Assembly: GCA_002435595.1 (NCBI GenBank)
Contig: DJBL01000043.1
Location: 1 to 17,989 of the forward strand
Direction of reading: 5' to 3'
DNA from: Stenotrophomonas maltophilia
GTDB lineage: Bacteria > Pseudomonadota > Gammaproteobacteria > Xanthomonadales > Xanthomonadaceae
DNA length: 17,989 nt
The translations under genes were made by a program, and so were the position numbers. The notes under the pieces are model-generated. The model did no database searches, had not been told where the DNA came from, and was given only the letters and a program-made list of their open reading frames with translations. This document shows, in pieces, positions 5,871 through 14,777 of the stretch. Numbering within the stretch: the stretch's first letter is position 1; each line of letters begins with the position of its first letter.

Positions 5871-8321
5871 GTGCCGGCTTTGTCTTCCCGTCTTTTTTCC
5901 TCCTTCCTGCGGCCGTTGGCCGGAATGATGGTGTGTGCCTGGCTGGGCATGGCACCGGTCGCGCTGGCCCAGGGCGACGATGCGGTCGATGCGGACCCGA
6001 TCGCGCAGCTGGCGCAGGCCGGCAAGGACCTCAAGCAGATCCAGGCGTCGCTGGACGACGCCGATACCCGCGACACCCTCAAGACCCTGTCCGACCGCGC
6101 ACTGGCGGTGCAGCGCGATGCCGATGCCGCACGCAACGCATTGCAGCCGCAACTGGATCAGATGGACGCACGCGTGGCGCAACTCGGTGATGTGCCCGAG
6201 GGCACCGTCGAGGCGCGCGACATCGCGGTCCAGCGCAAGACCCTGAACCAGCAGCGCAGCGACATCGCCTCGGCGATCGCGCGGGCCAAGCTGCTGGCCG
6301 GCGATGCCAGGCAGCTGGGCGCGGACATCGAGAAGATGCGGGTCAGCCAGTTCAGCGAGGAACTGGCGCGCAAGGTCAATTCGCCGCTGTCGCCGTCGCT
6401 GTGGCGGCAGTTCGCCACCCACGTGCCGGCCGACCTCGGACGGCTGGCATCGCTGTACCGCCAGGGTGAAACCACGGCGCGCAAGGCGATCGCCGAGCAT
6501 GGCTGGGGTGCGCCGTTGACCGGGCTGGTGCTGGCGCTGCTGATGTTCTTCCCGCTGCGGCTGTGGCTGCGGGCGGCCGGCCGCCGCTACGCCGCCTCCG
6601 AGCGCGCGCCGGACGGGCGCCTGCGCCGCTCCGGGCTGGCGGTGTGGCTGCTGGCGGTAGGCACGCTGCTGCCGGGCTTTGCGGCGGTGGTGCTGGTGGC
6701 CTCGCTGGACACCATCGGGGCGATTCCGCCGCGGCTGGAACAGCTGGCGCTGCACTTCCAGGTGGCCACCTTCGTGGCCGCCTTCATCACTGCGCTGAGC
6801 GCCTGCCTGCTGGTGCCCAAGCGGCCGTCCTGGCGGCTGCTCAGCCTGGATGACAGCGCCGCGTGGCGCCTGCGCAAATACGCCTGGGGCGCGGCCGGGC
6901 TGACCTTCCTGAGCTTCCTGCTGGTGGAGATCAACCGCGCCTCGCGCACCAGCGAGATCACCACGGTGGCGGTGGACGGCCTGATCGCGATCACCTACAT
7001 GGCGCTGATCGTGGCCATCCTGGTCTCACTGGCGCGCCTGCACCGGCGCCAGGCCGACGAGGCCCAGGCCAAGCTCGACGCCCAGGCCGATGCCGGCGCC
7101 AAGCAGCCCAAGGCCCCGGTGCGCAAGAGCGGCTGGATCGTGCTGGCGCGGCTGGCCGGGCATGTGGTGGTGGCCGCGGCGGTGATCGCCACGCTGCTGG
7201 GCTACCTCAACCTGGCCTTGTTCGTGGCCCAGCAGCTGGTGTGGGGGGCGGTGGTGCTGCTGGCCGCCTCGCTGCTGCTCAAGTTCGCCGACGATCTGTC
7301 CTTGTGGGTGCTCTCGCCCACCAGCCGGGTGGGGCAGAGCATCGTGCTGACCACCGGCCTCAACGATGCCAAGGTGGAACAGGCCGGCGTGCTGCTGTCG
7401 GCCGTGCTGCGTATCGGCGTGATCCTGCTGGCGGTGCTGGCGTTGACCGCGCCGTTCGGCAACCTCAATGCGTTCTTCGGCGCGGTGGATTCGCTGTCCA
7501 ACGGGCTCACCATCGGCACCACCACGCTCAGGCCCAGCAGCGTGCTGTACGCGGTGCTGGCCTTCCTGGTGGTGTGGGCGGTGATGCAGGCCTTCCAGAA
7601 CTGGCTCACCAACACCTACCTGCCCAAGACCGACCTGGATGCCGGCGCCCGCAACTCGATCAGCACCGTCACCCGCTACCTGGGCATCATCGCAGCGGTG
7701 CTGTGGGGGCTGACCGCGCTCGGCATCGGGCTGGAAAAGCTGGCGCTGGTGGTGAGCGCGCTGTCGGTGGGTATCGGCTTCGGCCTGCAGGCGATCACCC
7801 AGAACTTCGTGTCCGGGCTGATCCTGCTGGCCGAGCGACCGGTGAAGATCGGCGACTGGGTCAAGCTGGGTGACCAGGAAGGGGACATCAAGCGGATCAG
7901 CGTGCGCTCCACCGAGATCCAGGTGGGCGACAAGTCCACGCTGATCGTGCCCAACTCCGAGCTGATCACCAAGACCATCCGCAACATGACGATGGGCAAT
8001 GCGCAGGGCCGCATCCAGATCCAGTTCTCGGTGCCATTGAGCACCGACGTGGCCGCGGTGCGGCAGATCCTGCTGGACAGCTATGCCGAGCACGTAGCGG
8101 TGCTGGCCGACCCGGCGCCCTCGGTGTTCATCGATTCGATCGCCAACGGGCAGATCGCGATCAACAGCTTCGCTTACGTCTCCGGCCCCCGCGCGGTGTA
8201 CGGCGTGCGCAGCGACCTCTACTTCACGATGCTGCAGAAGTTCGCCGCGGCGCATATCGCGCTGTCCTCGCCGACCGACATCCACCTGGTCCGCGACCCC
8301 AACGCGCCGCAGGAACCCTGA
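5871..8321 (+). CDS. Large MscS-family mechanosensitive channel (DUF3772-type)
   Basis: An inner-membrane channel of about 816 residues that opens under membrane tension on osmotic downshift. Order: signal peptide (to about residue 33, MAPVALA), a periplasmic helical coiled-coil region of about 170 residues (DUF3772-like), roughly ten membrane helices, then the MscS core near 590-800. The pore helix region reads LVVSALSVGIGFGLQAITQN, followed by RPVKIGDWV leading into the beta domain and the NSELITKTIRN motif, all MscS hallmarks. It is far longer than E. coli MscS (286 aa), resembling the large MscK/YbdG-like multidomain members. The start is uncertain: ATG 5796 lies upstream of the probable promoter, so GTG 5871 or TTG 5880, just before the signal peptide, is preferred; neither has a clear ribosome site. 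The gene is convergent with opgB. Confidence 0.9.
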   Translation: MPALSSRLFSSFLRPLAGMMVCAWLGMAPVALAQGDDAVDADPIAQLAQAGKDLKQIQASLDDADTRDTLKTLSDRALAVQRDADAARNALQPQLDQMDARVAQLGDVPEGTVEARDIAVQRKTLNQQRSDIASAIARAKLLAGDARQLGADIEKMRVSQFSEELARKVNSPLSPSLWRQFATHVPADLGRLASLYRQGETTARKAIAEHGWGAPLTGLVLALLMFFPLRLWLRAAGRRYAASERAPDGRLRRSGLAVWLLAVGTLLPGFAAVVLVASLDTIGAIPPRLEQLALHFQVATFVAAFITALSACLLVPKRPSWRLLSLDDSAAWRLRKYAWGAAGLTFLSFLLVEINRASRTSEITTVAVDGLIAITYMALIVAILVSLARLHRRQADEAQAKLDAQADAGAKQPKAPVRKSGWIVLARLAGHVVVAAAVIATLLGYLNLALFVAQQLVWGAVVLLAASLLLKFADDLSLWVLSPTSRVGQSIVLTTGLNDAKVEQAGVLLSAVLRIGVILLAVLALTAPFGNLNAFFGAVDSLSNGLTIGTTTLRPSSVLYAVLAFLVVWAVMQAFQNWLTNTYLPKTDLDAGARNSISTVTRYLGIIAAVLWGLTALGIGLEKLALVVSALSVGIGFGLQAITQNFVSGLILLAERPVKIGDWVKLGDQEGDIKRISVRSTEIQVGDKSTLIVPNSELITKTIRNMTMGNAQGRIQIQFSVPLSTDVAAVRQILLDSYAEHVAVLADPAPSVFIDSIANGQIAINSFAYVSGPRAVYGVRSDLYFTMLQKFAAAHIALSSPTDIHLVRDPNAPQEP

Positions 8322-8328
8322 GTGGATC

Positions 8329-8363
8329 GGGTCAGGTGCCGACCGTTGCTCGGCACCTGATCC
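8329..8363. terminator. Terminator hairpin after mscS, SMAG-like core
   Basis: A 14-bp stem with one G-T pair (GGGTCAGGTGCCGA at 8329-8342, TCGGCACCTGATCC at 8350-8363) and a 7-base loop sits 8 bp past the mscS stop and 34 bp before the end of convergent opgB. It can serve both genes. The inner GTGCCGACCGTTG core resembles a Stenotrophomonas SMAG repeat variant, suggesting a repeat used as a terminator. Confidence 0.7.
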
Positions 8364-8396
8364 AGGCAGGTACCAACCCTGGGGCGGTACGCCTGC

Positions 8397-10499
8397 TTAC
8401 CCGCGGTTGCCGCGGCGCGAGGGCACCAGGGCGAAGTTGTCCACGGCCAGCTTCTCGGCATGGTTCAACCAGGCGCGGATCTCCAGGTCGTCCACTTCAT
8501 GGTCCAGGCCGAACGGCACGCTGATGCGGCCTTCGGCATCCGGCTGCACCCACTGCTGGGCCACCACGACCTTGCGTTGCGAGGACACCGCCTCGATCCA
8601 GAAGCCACGGTCCGGCGACTGCTTGGCCACGAACTGCAGCATGTACTGGCCGGCGCGGGTGCGACGCCCCTTCTGGGTGATCATGTGCGCCTGGCGGATG
8701 CTCGGACGCGGGCCGCTGAAGGGCTCCAGTGGCCCATCCACGGCAAAGCCGCTGCGCAGGGCATCGTCGCGGTACAGCTTGATGCCCTTGTCACGGTTGA
8801 CCAGCATGGCGCACCAGTCGCCGTCGGCCGAGCCGTCCTCGAACGCCGTGCAGCGATCCACGTAGGCCAGGGTGTTGGCCGGGTCGGCCAGGTCGAACTG
8901 CTTGGAGGTGTTTTCCAGGTACACCGACTTCAGGTCGAACTGCTTGTCGTACTCCAGCAGCACCGGCGGTTGCACGTGCTGCAGGCCGATCACCACCTGG
9001 TTGTCCTCGTCGATGCGCAGCTGGCGGGTCTTGTCGCCCAGCCACAGCGAGCGTGAGAAGGCCAGGTAGCGCGGATAGTCCTTGCCGTTGTCGCGCAGCG
9101 CGGCCGCGCTGGCACTGTCGGTACGCTTGGGGTCCAGCAACGAGCGACCGAAGCCGATGGCGTTGATGTCCGGCTGGATCAGGCTCAGCAGGGTGGCACC
9201 GGAATCCAGTGTGGAGCCGGCGGTGGTGGCCAACTGGCGCGGTGCGATGTCCTTGCCCAGGAACAGCAGCAGGTTCTCGCGCTTCTGCTTGGCCAGGATG
9301 TGGCTCAGATCGTTGGGCATGGCCAGGTGGTCCGAGGCGATCACGATCAGGGTGTCGTCGCCGTACGGGCTGGCCTGGATGCGGTCGACCAGCTTGGAGA
9401 TCAACCCATCGGTGCACTTGAGCGCGTTGAGCAGGCCGATGTCGCCGTAGTCGCTCTGGTAGCGGGTGCGCTTGCAGGCGACCGGCAGATGGCCGGCCGG
9501 ATGGTGGGTATCCATGGTGAGCGTGGTCAGCATGAAGGGCTGGCCGGCCTTGGACAGCTGCATGAAGCGGTCATAGGCCTTGTCCAGCAGCACGTCGTCA
9601 TGCACGCCCCAGGTGGAGAAGTGCGAGCGGCCCACCTTCTGCTGCTTGAACCAGGCCAGGTCGTCGACCGCGTCGAAGCCGTGCGTGGCCAGGAACTGGC
9701 CCTTGCCGGCGAACTGCCCGTTGGCCCCGCCCAGATAGTGGTTGGTATAGCCCTGCTGCTTGAGGTAATCGCCCAGGCAGACCGCTTCGGGCAGGAAGCT
9801 GCCCATCCGGCCCATGCTGTTCTCATCGTCCTTGGCGGTGGTCAGCGGCACCCCGCACATCGAGGACACCAGCCCGGCGATGGTCCAGCCGCCGCCCTCG
9901 GCCGACACCAGCCCGCGCACGTCCAGGGCCTGGCCGGCGAGGCGGTTGAGGTTGGGCATCAGGTCCGGGAAGGTGGACTCATCCAGGTAGGTGCGCTCCA
10001 GGCTCTCGCCGTAGATCCACACGATGTTGCGCGGCTTGGCCAGCGCCTGTTGCGGCACGCGGTATTCCGGCGCGATGACGCTGTAATCGACCGGACGGGT
10101 CTGCTGGTACAGCCGCTGCCCATCGCTGTACAGCGGGCTTACCAGCACCGCCACCAGCCACATCGCGATGAACCCGCCGAACACCGCCTTGCCGTGTTCG
10201 ATGCGGCGCCAGCGCTGCACGCGAACAAGTGCCAGCGGCAGCAGCGAGACCAGCAGCAGCGCGATGTAGGCGGCGATGTAGCCCTTGAAGTCGGCTACGC
10301 CGGCGCCTTCCATGTCTGCACCCAGGTGGTACAGGGTGGCCGCGTTGAGGCCGTCGCCGGACAGCTTGTTGATCAACCACCACGAACTCAGCAGCACCAG
10401 CAGCAATGACATCAGGCTGGCCTTCCACCATATCCACTTGCGCGAAGCGAGCAGCAACCAGGTGAGCAGCAACAGAGACAGCAGCAGGATCCAGAGCAT
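8397..10499 (-). CDS. opgB: Phosphoglycerol transferase I (OpgB/MdoB)
   Basis: Inner-membrane enzyme that moves phosphoglycerol from phosphatidylglycerol to osmoregulated periplasmic glucans. This 700-residue protein matches the OpgB family from end to end: four N-terminal helices (about 1-20, 27-44, 74-92, 105-121), the sulfatase/LTA-synthase-like domain with YGESLERTY (163-171; Thr170 is the probable nucleophile by family analogy), the MDTHHPAGHLP metal-site segment, and ASDHLAM. The SGDGLNAATLY segment after helix 2 is also characteristic. I use the ATG at 10499 because E. coli and Xanthomonas OpgB start at the matching helix; in-frame ATGs at 10541 and 10586 would add unmatched residues, although 10541 has a GGGA-like sequence upstream. 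It is convergent with the mechanosensitive channel; both genes belong to osmotic adaptation. Confidence 0.95.
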   Translation of the reverse strand: MLWILLLSLLLLTWLLLASRKWIWWKASLMSLLLVLLSSWWLINKLSGDGLNAATLYHLGADMEGAGVADFKGYIAAYIALLLVSLLPLALVRVQRWRRIEHGKAVFGGFIAMWLVAVLVSPLYSDGQRLYQQTRPVDYSVIAPEYRVPQQALAKPRNIVWIYGESLERTYLDESTFPDLMPNLNRLAGQALDVRGLVSAEGGGWTIAGLVSSMCGVPLTTAKDDENSMGRMGSFLPEAVCLGDYLKQQGYTNHYLGGANGQFAGKGQFLATHGFDAVDDLAWFKQQKVGRSHFSTWGVHDDVLLDKAYDRFMQLSKAGQPFMLTTLTMDTHHPAGHLPVACKRTRYQSDYGDIGLLNALKCTDGLISKLVDRIQASPYGDDTLIVIASDHLAMPNDLSHILAKQKRENLLLFLGKDIAPRQLATTAGSTLDSGATLLSLIQPDINAIGFGRSLLDPKRTDSASAAALRDNGKDYPRYLAFSRSLWLGDKTRQLRIDEDNQVVIGLQHVQPPVLLEYDKQFDLKSVYLENTSKQFDLADPANTLAYVDRCTAFEDGSADGDWCAMLVNRDKGIKLYRDDALRSGFAVDGPLEPFSGPRPSIRQAHMITQKGRRTRAGQYMLQFVAKQSPDRGFWIEAVSSQRKVVVAQQWVQPDAEGRISVPFGLDHEVDDLEIRAWLNHAEKLAVDNFALVPSRRGNRG

Positions 10500-10764
10500 C
10501 GGCGGTATCGGTAGCGAAGGACAGTTGGTGATGGACGCCATGACGACGTATTTCCCATCCGACCGGCTGTCCAACCACACCTGCATGACAAGCCGATGAC
10601 TCGATCATGCATGCACGAACCTGACTGAAATGTTTGTTTTGTCGTGAACGGGATGCGCTACAACGCATCGTGCTTGAAGGTGTAAAACGAGCGTGAAGAT
10701 GCCTGCGCGATCGTGCAGCGCAGCAGCCATCGATGACGCGTCGGGTGACTGCGCGCAATGCGCT
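10500..10764. other. Intergenic leader between opgB and the ubiB-like gene
   Basis: 265 bp without a supported gene. It must hold the opgB promoter and 5' leader, and the 3' end of the ubiB-like transcript. It contains an AT-rich stretch around 10627-10646 (unusual for this region), a small inverted repeat GATGCG-6-CGCATC (10652-10657 with 10664-10669) and a CATGCATG palindrome (10606-10613). I could not fix a convincing -35/-10 pair or a terminator. Confidence 0.5.
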
Positions 10765-12453
10765 TCAGCGGTGCCCGCGCTCTTCTTTCGAGCGTGCGCG
10801 ACGATCGAAGATCAAGGCGCTCAGCACGATGCCGAGGCCAAGGAAGACGCCGATGAACATCAGCATGAAGGCGATGGCCGGATAGCCGAACAAGTGCCAG
10901 CCGGTTTCCACCTTCATCATCATCGCCGCGGCCAGGATCAGTGCGGCGGTGACGATGCCGGCCGAGACGCGGTTGGCGATCTTCTGCAGGTTCTCCATCA
11001 GGCGCGATTCTTCCAGCCCGGTCACCTTCATCTGCAGGCGGTTCTCGGCCAGCAGCGCGAGGATGTCGGACATCTTGCGCGGGCCTTCGCGCAGCAGCTG
11101 CTGCATCTCCATCGCTTCGCTGGCCAGGTTGGCCGCCGACAACGACTTCTTCAGCCGCGCACGCATCACGTGCTGCAGCTGTTTCTCCACGATGCGGCGG
11201 GTGTCCAGGTCCGGCGACAGCAGCCGGCACACGGTTTCCAGGTTGAGCAGGGCCTTGCCCAGCAGGCTCAGCTCCGGCGGCGTGCGCAGCCCGCTGGCGG
11301 TGGCGATGCGGACCAGGTCGAGCACCACGCGGCCTTCGGAGTAGCTGGTGTTGGCGGCGTAGCGGGCGATCATCTGCCCGGTCTCGCGCAGATAGCGCTC
11401 CTCGTCGAAGGATTCCAGCCGCGTGCTGATGCCGATGATCTCATCGGCCACTTCCTCGCCACGCCCGTCCACGGCGGCGAAGAGCAGCTTGAGCAGGCGC
11501 TCGCGCAGCCGCGGCGGCATGTGCGCGACCATGCCCAGGTCGAAGATCGCCAGGCGCCCCTCGGGGGTGACCCGCAGGTTGCCCGGGTGCGGGTCGGCAT
11601 GGATCTCGCCATGCACGAAGATCTGGTCGACATAGCCGCGGATCAGCGCGGCCGCCAGCGGTGCCATCGGCTGCTCGGTGCGGCGCACGTCGGGGATCAT
11701 GTCCACGCGCACGCCGTGGGCCAGCTCCATGGTCAGCACGCGATGGCTGCAGTAGTCCCAGATCGGCTGCGGCACCCACAGCGGCTTGAACGGCTTGAGG
11801 TGCTGGCCGAAGCGCTGGAGGTTCTCGGCCTCGGCCTGGTAGTCCAGCTCCTGCATCAGGGTCTTGGCGAACTCGTTGAGCCAGTCGCGCAGGCGCACCC
11901 GGCGGCCGACCTGGGTGAGGTGGTCGGCGGCCAGCGCGAAGCTGCGCAGCACCTCCAGGTCCGAGCGCAGCTGGGCGGCCACCTCCGGTTTCTGCACCTT
12001 GACCGCCACCTCGCGGCCGTCATGCAGCTGCGCGCGGTGCACCTGGGCGATCGAGGCACAGCCCAGCGGCACCGGGTCGAAGCTGGCAAACAGCTTGGAC
12101 ACCGAGGCGCCCAGTTCCTGCTCGATGATGGTGGAGATACGCTCGACCGGGATTGGTGCGACCTTCTCCTGCATCCGCTCCAGCGCGGTGGCGAACTCCA
12201 CCGGCACCATGTCCGGGCGGGTGGAGAGCATCTGGCCCAGCTTGACGAAGGTGGGGCCCAGCGACTCCAGGTCGGTGACAAACTGCTCCGGGTTGCCTTC
12301 CGGCGGCAGGTCGTGGAGCGCGCGGGCGTCCAGGTTCATGCCCGAGAACACGCCGGAATGGCGATAGCGCAGCAGCAGGCGCAGGATCTGGCTGCGCCGG
12401 TTCATGCCTTTGACCAGCGACGGCGTAGCGGGGGCGACGGGCGTGGTGTTCAA
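10765..12453 (-). CDS. AarF/ABC1/UbiB-family atypical kinase
   Basis: A 562-residue protein of the UbiB/Coq8 family, whose members support ubiquinone biosynthesis through an ATPase-like activity at the inner membrane. Visible family marks: FVKLGQMLS (KxGQ, about 69-77), the Ala-rich loop ASIAQVHRA (133-141) replacing the Gly-rich loop, VKVQKP with the ATP-binding Lys at about 152, ELDYQAEAEN, the catalytic HADPHPGN (around 284-291) and IFDLG as the DFG equivalent. Two C-terminal membrane helices (in the last ~65 residues) complete the normal layout. The best start is TTG at 12453, with GGAG six bases upstream; the in-frame ATG at 12525 has no ribosome site and adds a Pro-rich piece. Divergent from yedI. 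UbiB itself usually sits next to ubiE/ubiJ, which is not the case here, so a paralogue is possible. Confidence 0.88.
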   Translation of the reverse strand: MNTTPVAPATPSLVKGMNRRSQILRLLLRYRHSGVFSGMNLDARALHDLPPEGNPEQFVTDLESLGPTFVKLGQMLSTRPDMVPVEFATALERMQEKVAPIPVERISTIIEQELGASVSKLFASFDPVPLGCASIAQVHRAQLHDGREVAVKVQKPEVAAQLRSDLEVLRSFALAADHLTQVGRRVRLRDWLNEFAKTLMQELDYQAEAENLQRFGQHLKPFKPLWVPQPIWDYCSHRVLTMELAHGVRVDMIPDVRRTEQPMAPLAAALIRGYVDQIFVHGEIHADPHPGNLRVTPEGRLAIFDLGMVAHMPPRLRERLLKLLFAAVDGRGEEVADEIIGISTRLESFDEERYLRETGQMIARYAANTSYSEGRVVLDLVRIATASGLRTPPELSLLGKALLNLETVCRLLSPDLDTRRIVEKQLQHVMRARLKKSLSAANLASEAMEMQQLLREGPRKMSDILALLAENRLQMKVTGLEESRLMENLQKIANRVSAGIVTAALILAAAMMMKVETGWHLFGYPAIAFMLMFIGVFLGLGIVLSALIFDRRARSKEERGHR

Positions 12454-12587
12454 GCAGGGCTCCAGCACTAGGGTCACCGGCAGTGTGGCGGGGGCGGGGT
12501 GGTGGGGCGGTGAATCCGCCGGCATCTACCGCGAACCGGCCCGGATCGGGCAGAATCCACGCTTCCCGCTCGATCTATTGGATTGCC

Positions 12588-13526
<939 letters not shown>

Positions 13527-13529
13527 CGC

Positions 13530-13552
13530 AACGGCGGCCCTCAGCCGCCGTT
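13530..13552. terminator. Bidirectional terminator hairpin overlapping the end of the membrane protein gene
   Basis: A perfect 9-bp stem (AACGGCGGC at 13530-13538, GCCGCCGTT at 13544-13552) with a 5-base loop. It starts 3 bp after the yedI stop, and its loop contains the stop codon of the minus-strand gene (13541-13543). It shares the AACGGC-style arm with the hairpins at 2965 and 17158. Confidence 0.7.
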
Positions 13553-14200
13553 CCACTCACGCAGCGCGTCCAGCTCGGCGCGGGCGCGCGCCAGACGGCG
13601 CCCTGACAGTGCATCGATCGCGCGCTGCAGGCGCGGCGACTGCGGCTCGCGCCCGTGCCACCGCCGCGCCAGCACCAGCAGCGCGGTCATCAGGGCCAGG
13701 CCGGCCACCAGGGCAATCCACAGCACGCGTGCAACATACGCCGACAGGTCCACGCCCCAGGCCTGCCAGAACACCAGTACCGGCACCGCCAGCCACAGCC
13801 AGCACCAGGGCAGGCCGAGCAGCAGCTCGCTTGCGGCGGTCCGGGTGCGCAAGGTGGCCAGCTGTCGTGACTGTTCCAGCACCGGCTGGTCGGCGTGCAG
13901 TTGCCGGCGCAGGTGCAGCCGGGCCACGCTGACAATGATCACCGCCACGCTGTAGGCATGCAGTGCCATCGCGCTGGCCATCACCGCCAACGGCGGCCGC
14001 GGCCACCAGATGCTGCCGCAGTAGATCGCCAGGCCCAGCCAGAACAACAACTGCATCACCTGCACCGCGCCGAACGCGGACAACTGGCGCTGCGCGGCGT
14101 GCTGGTGATGGCGGCGCCAGGCGTCCAGCGCGGCGGCTTCTTCGCTGTCGTTGCCGCCGGCATGCTGCTGCCACAGCTGCTTGAGGGGATCGGTGTGCAT
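13541..14200 (-). CDS. Four-helix membrane protein, possible anti-sigma factor
   Basis: A 219-residue protein with a cytoplasmic N-terminus (DPLKQLWQQH...), four likely membrane helices at about 42-63, 71-94, 124-148 and 155-178, and a basic C-terminal tail. It follows an ECF sigma factor gene by 10 bp or less on the same strand, the usual place for an anti-sigma factor, and has the same short soluble N-terminal arm plus membrane anchor. It lacks the His-x3-Cys-x2-Cys zinc anti-sigma motif, so the role is inferred from context. Two ATGs compete: 14206 lies only two bases after GAGG, while 14200 has the same GAGG eight bases upstream and is preferred. I do not recognise a named family. Confidence 0.8.
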   Translation of the reverse strand: MHTDPLKQLWQQHAGGNDSEEAAALDAWRRHHQHAAQRQLSAFGAVQVMQLLFWLGLAIYCGSIWWPRPPLAVMASAMALHAYSVAVIIVSVARLHLRRQLHADQPVLEQSRQLATLRTRTAASELLLGLPWCWLWLAVPVLVFWQAWGVDLSAYVARVLWIALVAGLALMTALLVLARRWHGREPQSPRLQRAIDALSGRRLARARAELDALREWNGG

Positions 14201-14210
14201 GGGCATGGCC

Positions 14211-14729
14211 TCAGGGCGTGGGGTCGAAGCGCGCGCGCAGCTGCTGGCGCAGGCGGTGCAGGCGGGTGGAGACGTTGGCGCTGCTGATGCCAAGGATCTC
14301 GGCGATCTGGCGGTGGTCGTAGTCGTCCAGGTGCAGCAGCATCAGCGCCCGGTCCAGCGGCGGCAGCGCCCGGATCGCCGCGTCCAGCTGGCCCAGCGCG
14401 TGGCGTTGCTCGGCCGGTGCGGCCGTATCGGCCGGCAACGCCTCCTCGTCCAGCGGCGCATGGTGGCGCTGGCGCAGCTGCTGGCGGCGCAGCTGCGAGA
14501 TGGCCACGTTCAGCGCCACCCGGTACAGCCAGGTGGAGAACCGCGCGCGGGCCGGGTCGAAGCCGTCGAAGGCGTCCCAGGCCTGCACGCTGATCTCCTG
14601 GATCAGGTCGAGGCGGTCTTCCTGCTGCGCGCAGTAACCGCGCGCGATCTTCAGCACGATGCCACGGTGCTGCGCCAGCAGGCTGGCAAAGCGGGTGCGC
14701 GGATCGGCGGGGGGCATCTTCATGGGCAT
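14211..14729 (-). CDS. ECF-type RNA polymerase sigma factor
   Basis: A 172-residue alternative sigma factor made of region 2 and region 4 only. Region 2 (about 10-82) includes LIQEISVQAWDAFDGFD and FSTWLYRVALNVA, which bind core polymerase and the -10. Region 4 (about 116-168) includes LPPLDRALMLLHL and the helix-turn-helix HRQIAEILGISSANVSTRLH for the -35. Length and layout are normal for the ECF group. The start is uncertain: ATGs at 14729, 14723 and 14717 are in frame and none has a clear ribosome site. It lies 48 bp after the diguanylate cyclase gene and directly before the membrane protein gene, so the three may be co-transcribed. No obvious ECF autopromoter is visible just upstream. Confidence 0.92.
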   Translation of the reverse strand: MPMKMPPADPRTRFASLLAQHRGIVLKIARGYCAQQEDRLDLIQEISVQAWDAFDGFDPARARFSTWLYRVALNVAISQLRRQQLRQRHHAPLDEEALPADTAAPAEQRHALGQLDAAIRALPPLDRALMLLHLDDYDHRQIAEILGISSANVSTRLHRLRQQLRARFDPTP

Positions 14730-14777
14730 ACCGGGATGATTCGCACCGGCGCGGCCGATATCACAGCGCGGCGATCA

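Noticed and set aside
7026..8285. Minus-strand open frame (419 codons) opposite the MscS core
   Set aside because: The plus strand encodes the conserved MscS motifs; the antisense product has no recognisable fold and no ribosome site.
10693..12471. Plus-strand open frame (592 codons) opposite the UbiB-like gene
   Set aside because: Low-complexity antisense product rich in His, Gln, Gly and Arg; the minus-strand frame has all UbiB family motifs.
13541..14200. Membrane protein as a classical zinc-binding anti-sigma factor
   Set aside because: No His-x3-Cys-x2-Cys motif is present; only the gene position supports an anti-sigma role, so it is listed as possible.
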